From NCBI GenBank assembly GCA_963705545.1, contig CAVPJX010000001.1:868001-932000 (forward strand): DNA of 64,000 bases, given 5' to 3'. Each line of letters starts with the position of its first letter. Within the stretch, counting starts at the first letter, position 1. Of this stretch, positions 55,480-64,000 are shown in pieces. The position numbers were made by a program, and so were the translations under genes. Source of the DNA: DATBLY01 sp963705545 (lineage in GTDB: Bacteria; Actinomycetota; UBA4738; HRBIN12). The notes below the pieces were generated by a model. The model saw only the letters and a program-made list of their open reading frames with translations, did not search any database and was not told the origin of the DNA.

Positions 55480-57295
55480 TCATAGCGGTCTCCCTGCCGC
55501 CGCCAGATCGACGGCCTGGCGGTAGAAGGCGTTCGAGTCGTAGAGCGTGGCCGCAGGAGCGAACGCCTCCAGTCGTCCGTCGCGGATCACCATCACTCGG
55601 TCACACTGGCTCAGCGTGGTGAGGCGGTGCGCGACGACGATGAGCGTGAGGGAGCCTCGCAGGCCCTCGAGCGATTCCTGGATCAGGTGCTCCGACTGCG
55701 GGTCGAGCGAGCTGGTCGGTTCGTCGAGGATCAGGAGCTCAGGACCACCGGCCAGGGCCCGAGCCAGACAGAGGCGCTGGCGTTGGCCGCCTGAGACCGC
55801 GTCTGCACGCTGGCCGATGATCGTCTGGTAGCCGTCGGCCCACGACGTGATGTCGTGCATCGATGTGCGCCAGACGAGCCGCACGCTCGATCGCGCCGTC
55901 GTCCACCCAGTCCCGGTGGAAGCGGATGTTCTCCGCCGCGGTCCCGCCGAGCAGGTGCGGCTCCTGAGGAAGGTAGGCGACCTTCCGGTGCCAGGCACTC
56001 GTCGTCGATCTCGACGGCTGGGATGCCGTTCACCAGGTAGCGGCCGGACGACGGCTCGCGCAGGCGGAGGAGCAGCTGCACGAGCGTCGACTTCCCGGCG
56101 CCCGACGGCCCCACCACGCCGATGGCCTCGCCGGCTCGTATGGAGAAGCTGACGTCTCGGAGAACGGGCATGCCGGGCTGGTAGCGCGAAGGACACGGAC
56201 TCGAACTCGATGGTTCGGATCGAGTCGATCGGGCGATCGCCGGGATGCCGCGCGTTCGCGCGGTAGCGCTCGATCGTCTCCGGTCAGCCGGTCGAGGTAG
56301 GGAAGCGCCTCCCCGAGACCCTGGTACGCGGTCTGGAGCTGCTGGCCATAGGCGGAGGCTCGGACGAGCAGGAGAACGACCGCGCCGAGAGCTGCCAAGC
56401 GGTTCGTGCCGATGGCGTACAGCAGCGCGAGTCCCGGCCACGAGGAGGAAGATCACGGCGCTCTGATACACGACCGGCACGATCGCGCTCAGCGTGCGGG
56501 TGCGCACGAAGTGCTCCTCGGAGCGACTCGACGAGCGAGTCGATCCTCGACCGCTCGGCCTCTGCGGCACCGAAGACCTCGCACCTCCTCGGCCATCCGA
56601 ACGGATTCGGCAACGCCCGACGCCTGCGCGATCGACGCGGCGGACGTCGCCGCGGACCAGCGGCGCACGCGGCGCGACAGTGGGCGCAAGGCGGCGAAGA
56701 GCACAGCTGCCGTCGCCATGACCGCCGCGGCCACGCCGGCGCTGAGGAGGAACGCGGAGACAGCGAGCGTGAGGAACATCAGCCCGGCGGAGAAGCCGCC
56801 GGCCAGCTGCAGGACGGCGTTCCCCGCCTGCGACGACTGCCCACCCATCAGCTCTTGGAGGTGGCCTTCCTTCTCCTTCGCCTTCTCGGACCACGAGGCG
56901 GCCAGGAACGAGCCGAAGAGCTGATCTCGGAGTTGGCTCTGCACTTCCCCGCTGAGGCGAGCGGGGAGTCGGACGACGACGACCTGGAGGAGCAGACGGA
57001 CGACCGCCAGGACGCCTGCGACCAGCAGGAGTTCGGACGTTCCGCCCGTGAAGCTCGATCGGTCCGAAGCTCGACGGCCGGCGGATCCGGTCGCCGTCGA
57101 CATCGTGGTCGCGATGAGAGCGATCAGGGCCAGCACACCAGCCTCGGCGAGGCCCGCGCCCGGCCGAGGCAGCCGGCGATCGCGACGACGGTCCAGCGGC
57201 GCCGGCCCAGGAGCGGAGACAGCCGTGCGATCGACCTGCGAACGCGACCCAGCGGCCCGCGCACGCCGCCGGGCAGGAGGTGCCTCGGCGTTCAT
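55480..57295 (-). CDS. ABC exporter, membrane and ATPase domains fused (frameshifted)
   Basis: About 600 residues from ATG 57295. The six-helix part (RSIARLSPLLGRRRWTVVAI, GLAEAGVLALIALIATTMST, LLLVAGVLAVVRLLLQVVVV, AGLMFLTLAVSAFLLSAGVA) precedes the nucleotide-binding domain: Walker A GPSGAGKSTLVQLLLRLREP, signature AVSGGQRQRLCLARALAGGP, Walker B LLILDEPTSSLDPQSEHL, switch VVAHRLTTLSQCDRVMV. Frames break at least at 57270, 57150, 56560, 56430, 56280, 56185, 55990 and 55875. Overlapping starts and stops with the NTP_transf_5 gene make it part of the PqqD operon. It may export a lipid-linked glycan or a modified peptide. Confidence 0.82.
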
Positions 57296-58417
57296 CCCCA
57301 CACCTGCTCCCTGACGCTCGGCGATCCGCACCTTGGCCCAGCGCATCGGCACCCGCCACCGACGCAGGTGGGCGAAGCCGCCAGTCCCGACGCGAGCCGT
57401 CAGGAACTCTCGGTCCGGGAGGACCAAGGCCAAGGCGTACGCCGCCTTCCCCCGGACGCCCGGGATCGCCCGGAGCGTCGCGATCGCCGTGCCGCCCTGG
57501 TCCCGCCGCTCCCCCGTGTAGGCCCTGAAGCGCGCGGGTGTCTCGTTCGGGCGCCTCGGCAGCGAGGAGGTTCCGGCCTCCGACGGGACCGGCGCGGCGA
57601 GCGTTGCCGAAGCCGTCGCGAACGCATGCTGGAGCACCGCCGCCAGGTGCCATTCGCGAGCCCACCGCGACAGGACGTCCCAATCGACGTCGCCTTCCGC
57701 CGCGACCTGCAGGACGTCGCGGAGCGGAACGAGCTTGGGCGAACGCGCCCCGAGACACGCGTGCATCGCGACGTTCAGCGAGCATCCCGGTGTCGTCCAA
57801 CCGCGCGATGCGGCGGCCGCCGAGCGGGAACGTCGCCGCTCCGGTCGAGCAGCTCCTCCGCATCGGATCCATTGCGCGAACGGACCCCAGCCGGGCGTCC
57901 GATGGAGGTCCACCTCGACGCCTGTCGTCCGGGTGCTTGTGGACGCTCGCCCTGCCGAACCGAACGTCGAACCCGGGCCGTGGCTCGGGCTGCCGGCGCA
58001 CATGTCCGAGCGTCTCGGAGCAGCCTGCACGCTCGCTCGTAGTCTCCGGAGCCGACGAGCAGGTCGAGGTCGGCGAAGGAGCGCAGGCACGGATCCGCGT
58101 ACACGGTGTGGGCCACCGACGCGCCCTTCAGCACGGCGAACGGGATGATCTCCGCATCGAACGCGTCGGCGAGCCCGAGCAGCTTCCGCTCCACGCTGAG
58201 GCACCAGGCCATCGCGTCACGGTGCGCGGTGAGCAGCTCCGAAGCCTGCGCGCTCCGACAGCTTGAGCCAGCCCGCCGCCTCGCTCTCGACCGCGAGCCC
58301 CGTGATGCGTTCCTTCCGCACCCGAGACAACAGCGGCTGCCATAGCTGGTCGGGAACGTCGGTGTGCTCAGGTTCCGGCACGTCCGGCAGCCCGAACCCC
58401 GCGATCGCTCGCGTCAC
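57292..58417 (-). CDS. NTP_transf_5 nucleotidyltransferase-fold protein (frameshifted)
   Basis: About 375 residues. Core motifs are IPFAVLKGASVAHTVYADP and LRSFADLDLLVGSGDYERA (Asp-x-Asp metal site), then VEVDLHRTPGWGPFAQWI, LRDVLQVAAEGDVDWDVLSR and AREWHLAAVLQHAFATASAT. This family (PF14907) is found with PqqD-like proteins and HprK-related kinases in glycan and lasso-peptide-like loci. Its own reaction is unknown. GTG 58417 is the likely start; ATG 58442 would need an indel. Frames break near 58265, 58010, 57950, 57790 and 57310. The inferred stop TGA at 57292 overlaps the ABC gene. Confidence 0.75.
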
Positions 58418-58434
58418 GACGTCCAGCCCGGTGC

Positions 58435-58729
58435 TCAGCCATCGAAGTCCTGCACCTCCTCGACGACGCCGAGGCGCACCAAGCTGTCCAGGCAGCCGTC
58501 GACCTCCGCTGCGATCTCGGACGGCCGCTCGCCGTGCGCGAACGCCAACCGGTCGCACGAGGTCGACCACGGTCCTCGGCGTTCGGAGCTCGTCCCACAC
58601 CGCGGCCGCCCCACCCGTCAGCTCGTGCACCTCGCCGCTCGTCGGCGTCGTCACCAGGACGTCGCTGCCGACGCGCCGACTCAACGCCACCGTCGATCGC
58701 TGGAAGCGGATCCCCGTCGGTCCCCTCAC
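58435..58729 (-). CDS. PqqD-like peptide-binding protein (frameshifted)
   Basis: About 97 residues: IRFQRSTVALSRRVGSDVLV, SGEVHELTGGAAAVWDELRT, then after one indel near 58560 DRLAFAHGERPSEIAAEVDG and CLDSLVRLGVVEEVQDFDG. This is the winged-helix PqqD fold, which in RiPP pathways holds a leader peptide and in HprK-related systems has an unknown partner. It is directly upstream of the NTP_transf_5 gene, the usual pair. No RiPP precursor is obvious within a few hundred bases. Confidence 0.85.
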
Positions 58730-58751
58730 GGCTCGACCGCGTTCGGCCGCC

Positions 58752-59004
58752 TCATCGATGGACCGGTGCTTTGGACTCGATCAGCTGGGCGATCCGGGAG
58801 ATCGTGCCGAAGTGCTCGGGGATCAGTTCCTCGTCCTCCACCGTCACGCCCCACTCGTCTTCGATGAACGAGACCAGGTTGAGGATCCCCAAGCGAATCG
58901 AGGATGCCTCGCTCGAGCAGCGGGGTCTCGTTGCCGAGCTCGTCCGGGCTTCCATCGAGCCAGACGTCGCTGAGGATGAACGTTCGAAGCCTGTCCGAGA
59001 TCAT
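58752..59004 (-). CDS. Acyl carrier protein (frameshifted)
   Basis: About 83 residues from ATG 59004: MISDRLRTFILSDVWLDG, DELGNETPLLERGILDSLGI (the serine of DSL carries phosphopantetheine), LNLVSFIEDEWGVTVEDEEL, IPEHFGTISRIAQLIESKAP. There is one frame break at about 58900, in the DSL region. The start overlaps the AMP-ligase stop (ATGA), so this carrier is the natural acceptor for the activated acyl or aminoacyl group. It differs from a fatty-acid-synthase ACP by its gene context. Confidence 0.88.
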
Positions 59005-60598
59005 CGTGTCGCGACCTCCATCCGTTGAGCGTCCAGGAGCGCCTGTCGATCGATCTTGCCCGTCGAGGTCTTGGGGAGAGCGTCGACGAGCTGGAAGGAT
59101 CCGGGGATCATGTACCGGGGGATCCGGCCGGCGCAGAAACGGGCGAGCTCGGCGTCGTCCACTCCGTCGTGTACCACCAGGCAGGCGACGATCCTGTTCG
59201 TGATGAACTCGTCGGGGATCGCCAGCGACCGCGCATTCGACGACACCGGCGTGGGCATGCAGGGTCGATTCGATCTCCTGCAGCTCGATCCTGTAGCCGC
59301 GGCTCTTGATCTGATGGTCGCGTCGTCCGAGCAGCTCGAACGTTCCGTCGGCATCCGCCCGGACGAGGTCACCGGTCCGGTAGGCGGGGTCGCGAGGCCC
59401 GGTCCCGAGGGGTTCCGGGACGAGCGAGCGCGCGGTCCGTTCCGGATCGCCCCAGTACCCCTGCATGACGGTCGGCCCGCGCACCCAGAGCTCACCTTCC
59501 TCCCCGGGTCGCGCCCGGTGTCCGTCGGCGCGTGACGGCGAACACCTCAACGTTCGGGATCGCCTCGCCGATCGGGATGGACACCTCGTCGTCGACGAGC
59601 GGCGGCACCTCGTAGTAGGTGCAGACGTTCGTCTCGGTCGGGCCGTAGAGGTTGAAGAAGCCGACGTGAGGCAGGGCGGCCATCAGGCGTCGCAGGTGCT
59701 TGGTGGGGAAGACCTCGCCCGCGAACAGGATCGTCCGCAGCTGCGGGCAGGACCCGGGCTCCAGGTTCCCGCGCAGCGCGAGCATGGTCAGGATCGAGGG
59801 AACCGAGTACCAGACCGTGATGCGCGCGTTCCTCGATGAACCTCACGACCTCGAGCGGGAACGACCGAGGCCTGACGCGGAACGAGCGTGACGCTCGCTC
59901 CCGCGCTCGCCGCGGCGAACAGGTCGAAGATGCTCAGGTCGAAATGGAGCGGCGCGTGGCTCGACAGCCGGTCGTCGGCCCGAACGGCGAACCGCTCGGC
60001 GGCCCACTCCACGAACGCCAGCGCGTTCCGATGGGAGAGCATCACGCCCTTCGGGCTCCCGGTCGATCCCGACGTGTAGAGGATGTAGGCCAGATCCAGA
60101 TCGATCGAACGAACGTCGGGGGGCCGCGCCGGCTGAGCATCGATCGCCTCGGCGCCGACGATGCTGGCAGCCGACGGCATCGGTCCGGCTCCAGGTTCGG
60201 ATCCGCCGAGGACGACGAGGGTCCGGATCGGAGCGCCGTCCTCCAGGATGCCGCGTCCACGCGTCCGCCTCGTCTGACCCGGTGAGCAGGACCTCGATCC
60301 CGCAATCGCGAGCGATGTACGCCAGTCGTGGCGCGGGCGCCTCGGGATCGAGCGGGACGTACGCCGCTCCGGCCTTCATCACCCCGTAGATGCCGATGAT
60401 CGATTCCAGGGACTTCTCCAGGTAGAGGCCGACGCGATCGCCCTTGCGGACGCCTCGCTCCAGCAGGAGGTTGGCCACCTGGTTCGACCGCTGCTCGAGC
60501 GCCCCGTACGTCAGCTGTCGCTCGCCGTCGACGACCGCCACGTCATCGGGCGACCGCTCGGCGGAACGTTGGAGCAGGTGGTGCAGGAGGTATCGCAT
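59001..60598 (-). CDS. AMP-forming acyl/aminoacyl ligase (adenylation enzyme, frameshifted)
   Basis: About 533 residues, stand-alone adenylating enzyme. The start is ATG 60598 (MRYLLHHLLQRSAERSPDDV). Core motifs in order are LTYGALEQRSNQVANLLLER, AGAAYVPLDPEAPAPRLAYI, A3 ILYTSGSTGSPKGVMLSHRN, A5 FFNLYGPTETNVCTYYEVPP, A7 AYRTGDLVRADADGTFELLG, A8 RRDHQIKSRGYRIELQEIES and A10 ALPKTSTGKIDRQALL. The sequence resembles amino-acid-activating and exosortase-A-associated acyl ligases. Frames break near 60265, 60240, 59830, 59545 and 59240. It loads the ACP encoded next. Confidence 0.88.
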
Positions 60599-60608
60599 GC
60601 GCAGCTCC

Positions 60609-61755
60609 CTACAGTCCCATGCAGGCCGCGATGATGTTGCGCTGCATCTCCGATGTGCCCGAGTAGATCCGCCCGGCGACGGCGTCGCGAACCTCGCGCT
60701 CGAGCCCGTACTCCTCCATGTATCCGTACCCTCCGTGCACCTGAAGCGCATCCAGGCTCGACGTGAGGAACGACTCGCTGATGTAGAGCTTGGTCATGGC
60801 GGACTCCAGCTTCGCCGGACGTCCCTGTGACTTCAGCCACGCCGTCCGGTAGAGCAGCAGGCGCGCGGCTTCGAGGCGGACCTTCATCTCGACGAGCCGG
60901 TGGGCGACCGCCTGGTTCTTCCCGATCGGCTTCCCGAACTGGCGGCGCGTGCGCGCGTGCTCGACGCTCCGCTCCAGCTGGCGGGTCATCGTTCCGATGG
61001 CGCTCGCCAGGATGCAGCTCCGCTCCCACTCCATGCTCGAGTTGAAGACCGCCATCCCGGCTCCGAGGCTCCCGAGCAACGCGTTCGCGGGCACCTCGCA
61101 GTCCTCGAGCACGACCTCGCTCATCGGCGAGGTCGTGAGGCCCATCTTGTGGAAGGGCGGTCCGACGCTGAGCCCGGGCGCGTCACGCTCGACGAGGAAC
61201 GCCGACAGCCCCGCGAAGCCGGCGGCCGGATCGGTTGAGGCGAAGACCACGAACACGTCGGCCACCGGCGCATTGGTGATGAAGGTCTTCGTTCCGTTCA
61301 GCACGAAGCCATCACCGTGCCGCACGGCGGTCGTCGAGAGACTGAACGCGTCCGATCCCGAATCCGGCTCCGTCATCGCCTGGACGCCGATCATCGAACC
61401 GTCGCAGAGGCGCGGCAGGTAGCGCTCCTGCTGCTCATCCGTCCCGAACTTCAGGATCGGCATCTCGCACGACCACATCTGCGCGTTGAGCGAGAACAGG
61501 AGGCCGTTGTCGCGGCAGCCGTAGCCCAGCGCTTCCATCGCCAAGACGACGGTCAACGCGTCGGCCCCCTGCCCTCCGAGTCGCTCCGGGATCGGGAGCC
61601 CCTGGATCCCCATCGCCGCCAGCTTCTTCCATGCCTCGTACGGGAACCGGGATCGCGGCATCTCGCTCCGTGAGGGTCCCGCTCAACTCTCGCTGTGCGA
61701 ACGCGACGAGCGAGTCTTTGAAGGCGCGCTGCTCATCGGTCCACTCGAAGTCCAT
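60609..61755 (-). CDS. Acyl-CoA dehydrogenase-family flavoenzyme
   Basis: About 382 residues from ATG 61755 (MDFEWTDEQRAFKDSLVAFA). One frame break lies near 61655. Motifs are GLPIPERLGGQGADALTVVL, MTEPDSGSDAFSLST (FAD/substrate), GTKTFITNAPVADVFVVFAS, ARTRRQFGKPIGKNQAVAHR, DALQVHGGYGYMEEYGLERE. The C-terminal loop reads IYSGTSEMQRNIIA; the position of the MCAD-type catalytic glutamate (IYEGT) is serine, so another base must be used. Sitting between the hydrolases and the ligase-ACP pair, it may oxidise an ACP-bound acyl or aminoacyl group, as prolyl-carrier-protein dehydrogenases do. That is inference. Confidence 0.88.
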
Positions 61756-61789
61756 TGCACTCACGCTCTCTTCGGGTCTGCCCACGAGG

Positions 61790-62706
61790 CTACCGTGCTG
61801 GAAGGCGGACCAGCCGGTCGGTGATGAGGTCGAGCACCTCGTCTTGGACGTCGACGCTCGTGAAGCCGTGAACCCGCGGCGGGAGGACGGTCAGCTCGAC
61901 GTTCCGATCGGCCTGCAAGACCTTCCCTAGTGGCCCGGCCCTTGCTCGCTCGAAGTCCGCGAACAGGTCGTCGCTCGCCGTAGATGATCGAGATGGGTAG
62001 CTCCCGTTCGGCGAGTACGTCGAAGAGGTTCGAGGAAGCGAGCGCTGATCGCGTAGCGCCCTTGCCGGTCCTCGGAGCCACCTCACCGGACCGGATCGCG
62101 TGACGAAGCTTCTCCCTCGCCACTCTCGCGTACACACGACGACGCTCGGCGTGCATCAGTCCGCGAGGGTTCGGGGCTTCACCGCACGACGGACGTAGTC
62201 CCGAGCGGTCAACTCTGCGGCCATCCGCGTGCGACCATCGCCTCACCCATCTCGAAATCACGAACGGGTGGACAGATGAGGATCAGCGCCACCAAGCCCT
62301 CGGTGTCTCGGCGCGGCCGCGAGAGCCGTCCTCGCTCCGAAGCACGACCCGACGAGCACGAACCGCTGGACGCCCTCGATCCCGCAGGCACCGGATGGCC
62401 CCCTTGCAGATCGAGGACGAACGGTTCCGCCAGATGGAAACGATCGAGGGTCCCGGTGCTCTCTCCGACGCCGTGATAGTCGAAGCGGAAGCCGTGGAAC
62501 CCATGTGCAGAGACGCTGCGACACAGACGGACCGAGAGGTCATTGACGTTCGTCGACAGCGGCGTCCCGGCACCGGGAACGATGATCACCGCGACGCCTC
62601 GCACCTGGTCCCGCGGTCTCGTCAAGATCCCGAACAGCAGGTGCTCGCCGGCGTCGAACCAGACCGGCGTCTCCTGGCGCGACGTGGCCGGCACGACAGT
62701 GTTCAT
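61790..62706 (-). CDS. Alpha/beta hydrolase, exosortase-A-associated hydrolase 1-like (frameshifted)
   Basis: About 300 residues from ATG 62706: ETPVWFDAGEHLLFGILTRP, VAVIIVPGAGTPLSTNVNDL, FHGFRFDYHGVGESTGTLD, the nucleophile elbow RFVLVGSCFGARTALAA with cysteine instead of serine, VALILICPPVRDFEM, and a C-terminal ADRNVELTVLPPRVHGFTSV with the histidine. The G-x-C elbow is what I know from exosortase A system-associated hydrolase 1. Frames break near 62410, 62330, 62215, 62140 and 61975. The start overlaps the stop of the second hydrolase. Confidence 0.75.
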
Positions 62707-63623
62707 CGACGCACCTCCGCCGGAGCGACCTGAGCTCCCAGCCAGTCGACGGTGGTCGAGACCGTCTCCTCGGTCAGCAGGTCCGGCTGTTCGCGATCCT
62801 TGCCGACTCCCCGGAACCACCACCCGGCCGTGTTGGTGACCCGATGGATCGTGACCGGCATCCCGAGCGACGACAGATCGCCCACGAGGCGTGCGTACCC
62901 GGGCGTCAACTCCCGACTCGCTGCGATCTGCATCAGCAGGATCGGTCGCCAGGTCGCTCGCCGAGCTCGGTCCGCAGCTCTCTCCCTTCGAGGCTCTGGA
63001 CCAGGCTCGAGGTAGATCGGATAGCCGTAGATGTCGAGCCACCCTTGTCGGAGGAGCTGATCCATCAGCCCGTCGCTCGGAGACGCGATCCGAAGGAGCA
63101 CCGGCGAGACCTCCGATCACGCGAGCCCGGATCGGCCTCCCGCAGGTAGCTGGCGGGCTCGAGCACCGGCTCCCACAGAGCCAGCGGAGCGGCGTCGTGT
63201 GATGCGGCCGTGGCCGCGGCGACGAAGCCTCCGAGACGGCACCCGACGAACGCGAGTCGATCGACACCCGTCGCGGATCTGAGGAGGTCCACGGCAGTGA
63301 GGGCGTCTTCCTTCAGCGATGCGAAGGCTCATCGCTCGAGGGTCCCCGTCGCTGTGGCCTTGACCTCGGTAGTGGAAGCGCACGACCGCATGACCAGCGC
63401 GGGAGAGCGCCCGTCCGAGCAGGACCTCGTTCCGGTAGTTCTTCGCGAAGTCTGCGTGAAGGGGTGGGCAGATGACGACGCCGCTTCGGACCCACTGATC
63501 CAGAGGCGTCGACAGCGTGGCGAAGAGCCGGTGGTTCCCATCCCCTACGAAACCGACATCGATCCGCGTGTCAGCATCGGTGCGAGAGACCGACGACCAG
63601 GACCCGCTCTGCTTCATCGTCAT
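62703..63623 (-). CDS. Alpha/beta hydrolase, exosortase-A-associated hydrolase 2-like (frameshifted)
   Basis: About 305 residues from ATG 63623: HRLFATLSTPLDQWVRSGVV, ICPPLHADFAKNYRNEVLLG, HAVVRFHYRGQGHSDGDPR, and the elbow LAFVGCRLGGFVAAA, where the nucleophile serine is replaced (G-C-R-L-G). LALWEPVLEPASYLREAD and GWWFRGVGKDREQPDLLTEE follow. The R-L-G elbow and the ICPP loop match exosortase A system-associated hydrolase 2. It may therefore be non-hydrolytic or use another residue. Frames break near 63325, 63120 and 62960. Confidence 0.72.
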
Positions 63624-63645
63624 GGATCGACCCTCCTCGATCGCA

Positions 63646-64000
63646 TCACAGCCGCACCACGTTCGGCCGGCGGTTCGGCGCGAACGCGTTCCGGGCGTCG
63701 AACACGAGCTTCGCGTGCTCCGCCACCCAGTCCAGGTCGTACGCGCTGTGCGGCGTCAGCACCGCGACCAGGTCGGCGCGCGCGACCGCGTGGTTCGTGA
63801 GCTCGGTCCGATGCAGCGTCATGCCGTTCAGCGTGACGTCTTCGACGTACGGGTCGTGGAACTCCACCTTGGCGCCGCGCTTGTGCAGCAGGTGCATGAT
63901 CTTCACCGCGGGCGACTCGCGGACGTCGCCCACGTCGGGCTTGTACGCGGCGCCCAGCACCAGGATGCGCGCGTCCTTCACCGACCGGCGCCCGTCGTTC
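63646..64000 (-). CDS. Nucleotide-sugar dehydrogenase, C-terminal part (partial)
   Basis: The last ~118 residues of a UDP-sugar dehydrogenase (WecC/TviB-type); the gene enters from the right edge. Motifs are KDARILVLGAAYKPDVGDVR, ESPAVKIMHLLHKRGAKVEF, DPYVEDVTLN, and the end AEHAKLVFDARNAFAPN. This is the UDP-binding domain, the very domain missing from the dehydrogenase at 47023-47896. It should oxidise a UDP-hexose or UDP-HexNAc to the uronic acid for the polysaccharide. Partial because of the window edge, not by mutation. Confidence 0.9.
   Translation of the reverse strand, partial: NDGRRSVKDARILVLGAAYKPDVGDVRESPAVKIMHLLHKRGAKVEFHDPYVEDVTLNGMTLHRTELTNHAVARADLVAVLTPHSAYDLDWVAEHAKLVFDARNAFAPNRRPNVVRL

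Noticed and set aside
58435..63623. RiPP/lasso peptide cluster based on PqqD and HprK
   Set aside because: No lasso cyclase (asparagine-synthase-like), leader protease or precursor peptide is visible near PqqD.
1..64000. CRISPR arrays, tRNA or rRNA genes
   Set aside because: I saw no regularly spaced direct repeats, and no tRNA- or rRNA-like stretch such as a T-arm GGTTCGA-type loop in a cloverleaf setting.
34026..64000. Exosortase or PEP-CTERM protein
   Set aside because: The locus resembles exosortase-A regions, but no multi-helix protein with an exosortase Cys-Arg-His pattern and no Pro-Glu-Pro C-terminal sorting tail was found.

Overview
The window is very GC-rich bacterial DNA. Several genes have a -10-like TANNNT box only 6-9 nt before the start codon, which suggests leaderless mRNAs. 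Together with a DrrAB-type exporter, a LuxR regulator with an AAA ATPase domain, MoxR/DUF58 genes, an F420/FMN-type PPOX protein and Tat-exported small proteins, this points to an Actinomycetota-like (or Chloroflexota-like) soil or water bacterium. I cannot place it more precisely. Many genes, above all in 0-5.5 kb, 23.2-25 kb and 31.9-63.6 kb, are split by single-base frame changes. Start/stop overlaps between neighbours are kept throughout, so most of these look like uncorrected sequence errors rather than decay. I annotate them as single genes and state where the frame breaks.

Left end (1-5.1 kb): two ECF sigma factor genes on the minus strand, each overlapping a gene for a single-pass membrane protein with a PD40/TolB propeller. 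A third, truncated sigma/PD40 pair lies on the plus strand inside a split SnoaL-like gene. 5.2-20.1 kb is largely intact housekeeping DNA: an SGNH hydrolase, a NatAB-type ABC exporter, a PPOX protein, DUF4234, an NAD(P)-binding protein, small membrane proteins with internal repeats, a 930-residue LuxR regulator, Lon protease, and a divergent moxR-DUF58-DUF4129 operon. 20.2-31.4 kb carries a DivIVA-like coiled coil, a DrrAB-type exporter, a 45-residue zinc ribbon, a rifampicin phosphotransferase (rph), several small enzymes and binding proteins, a YecM-type VOC protein, a phosphoribosyltransferase-dienelactone hydrolase fusion and a DHA2 drug efflux pump closed by a hairpin.

31.5-33.9 kb holds an HprK-related kinase with two short Tat-exported proteins on either side and two more small ORFs. 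33.9-64 kb is one large minus-strand surface-polysaccharide locus. It has a DegT aminotransferase, six GT4-like glycosyltransferases, a polysaccharide deacetylase, two polymerase/ligase-type membrane proteins, a GNAT protein, a carbamoyltransferase, an initiating sugar-phosphate transferase, three methyltransferases (two FkbM-type), a sulfotransferase, two nucleotide-sugar dehydrogenase pieces and a Tat-exported G8/beta-helix protein.

Its upstream part (55.5-63.6 kb) reads hydrolase-2, hydrolase-1, acyl-CoA dehydrogenase, AMP ligase, acyl carrier protein, PqqD, NTP_transf_5, ABC exporter. The two hydrolases carry the odd nucleophile-elbow sequences (GSCFG and GCRLG) that I associate with exosortase-A-linked hydrolases 1 and 2, yet no exosortase is visible. 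The most interesting reading is a carrier-protein-based acyl- or aminoacyl-modification system joined to surface-glycan export in a non-proteobacterium.
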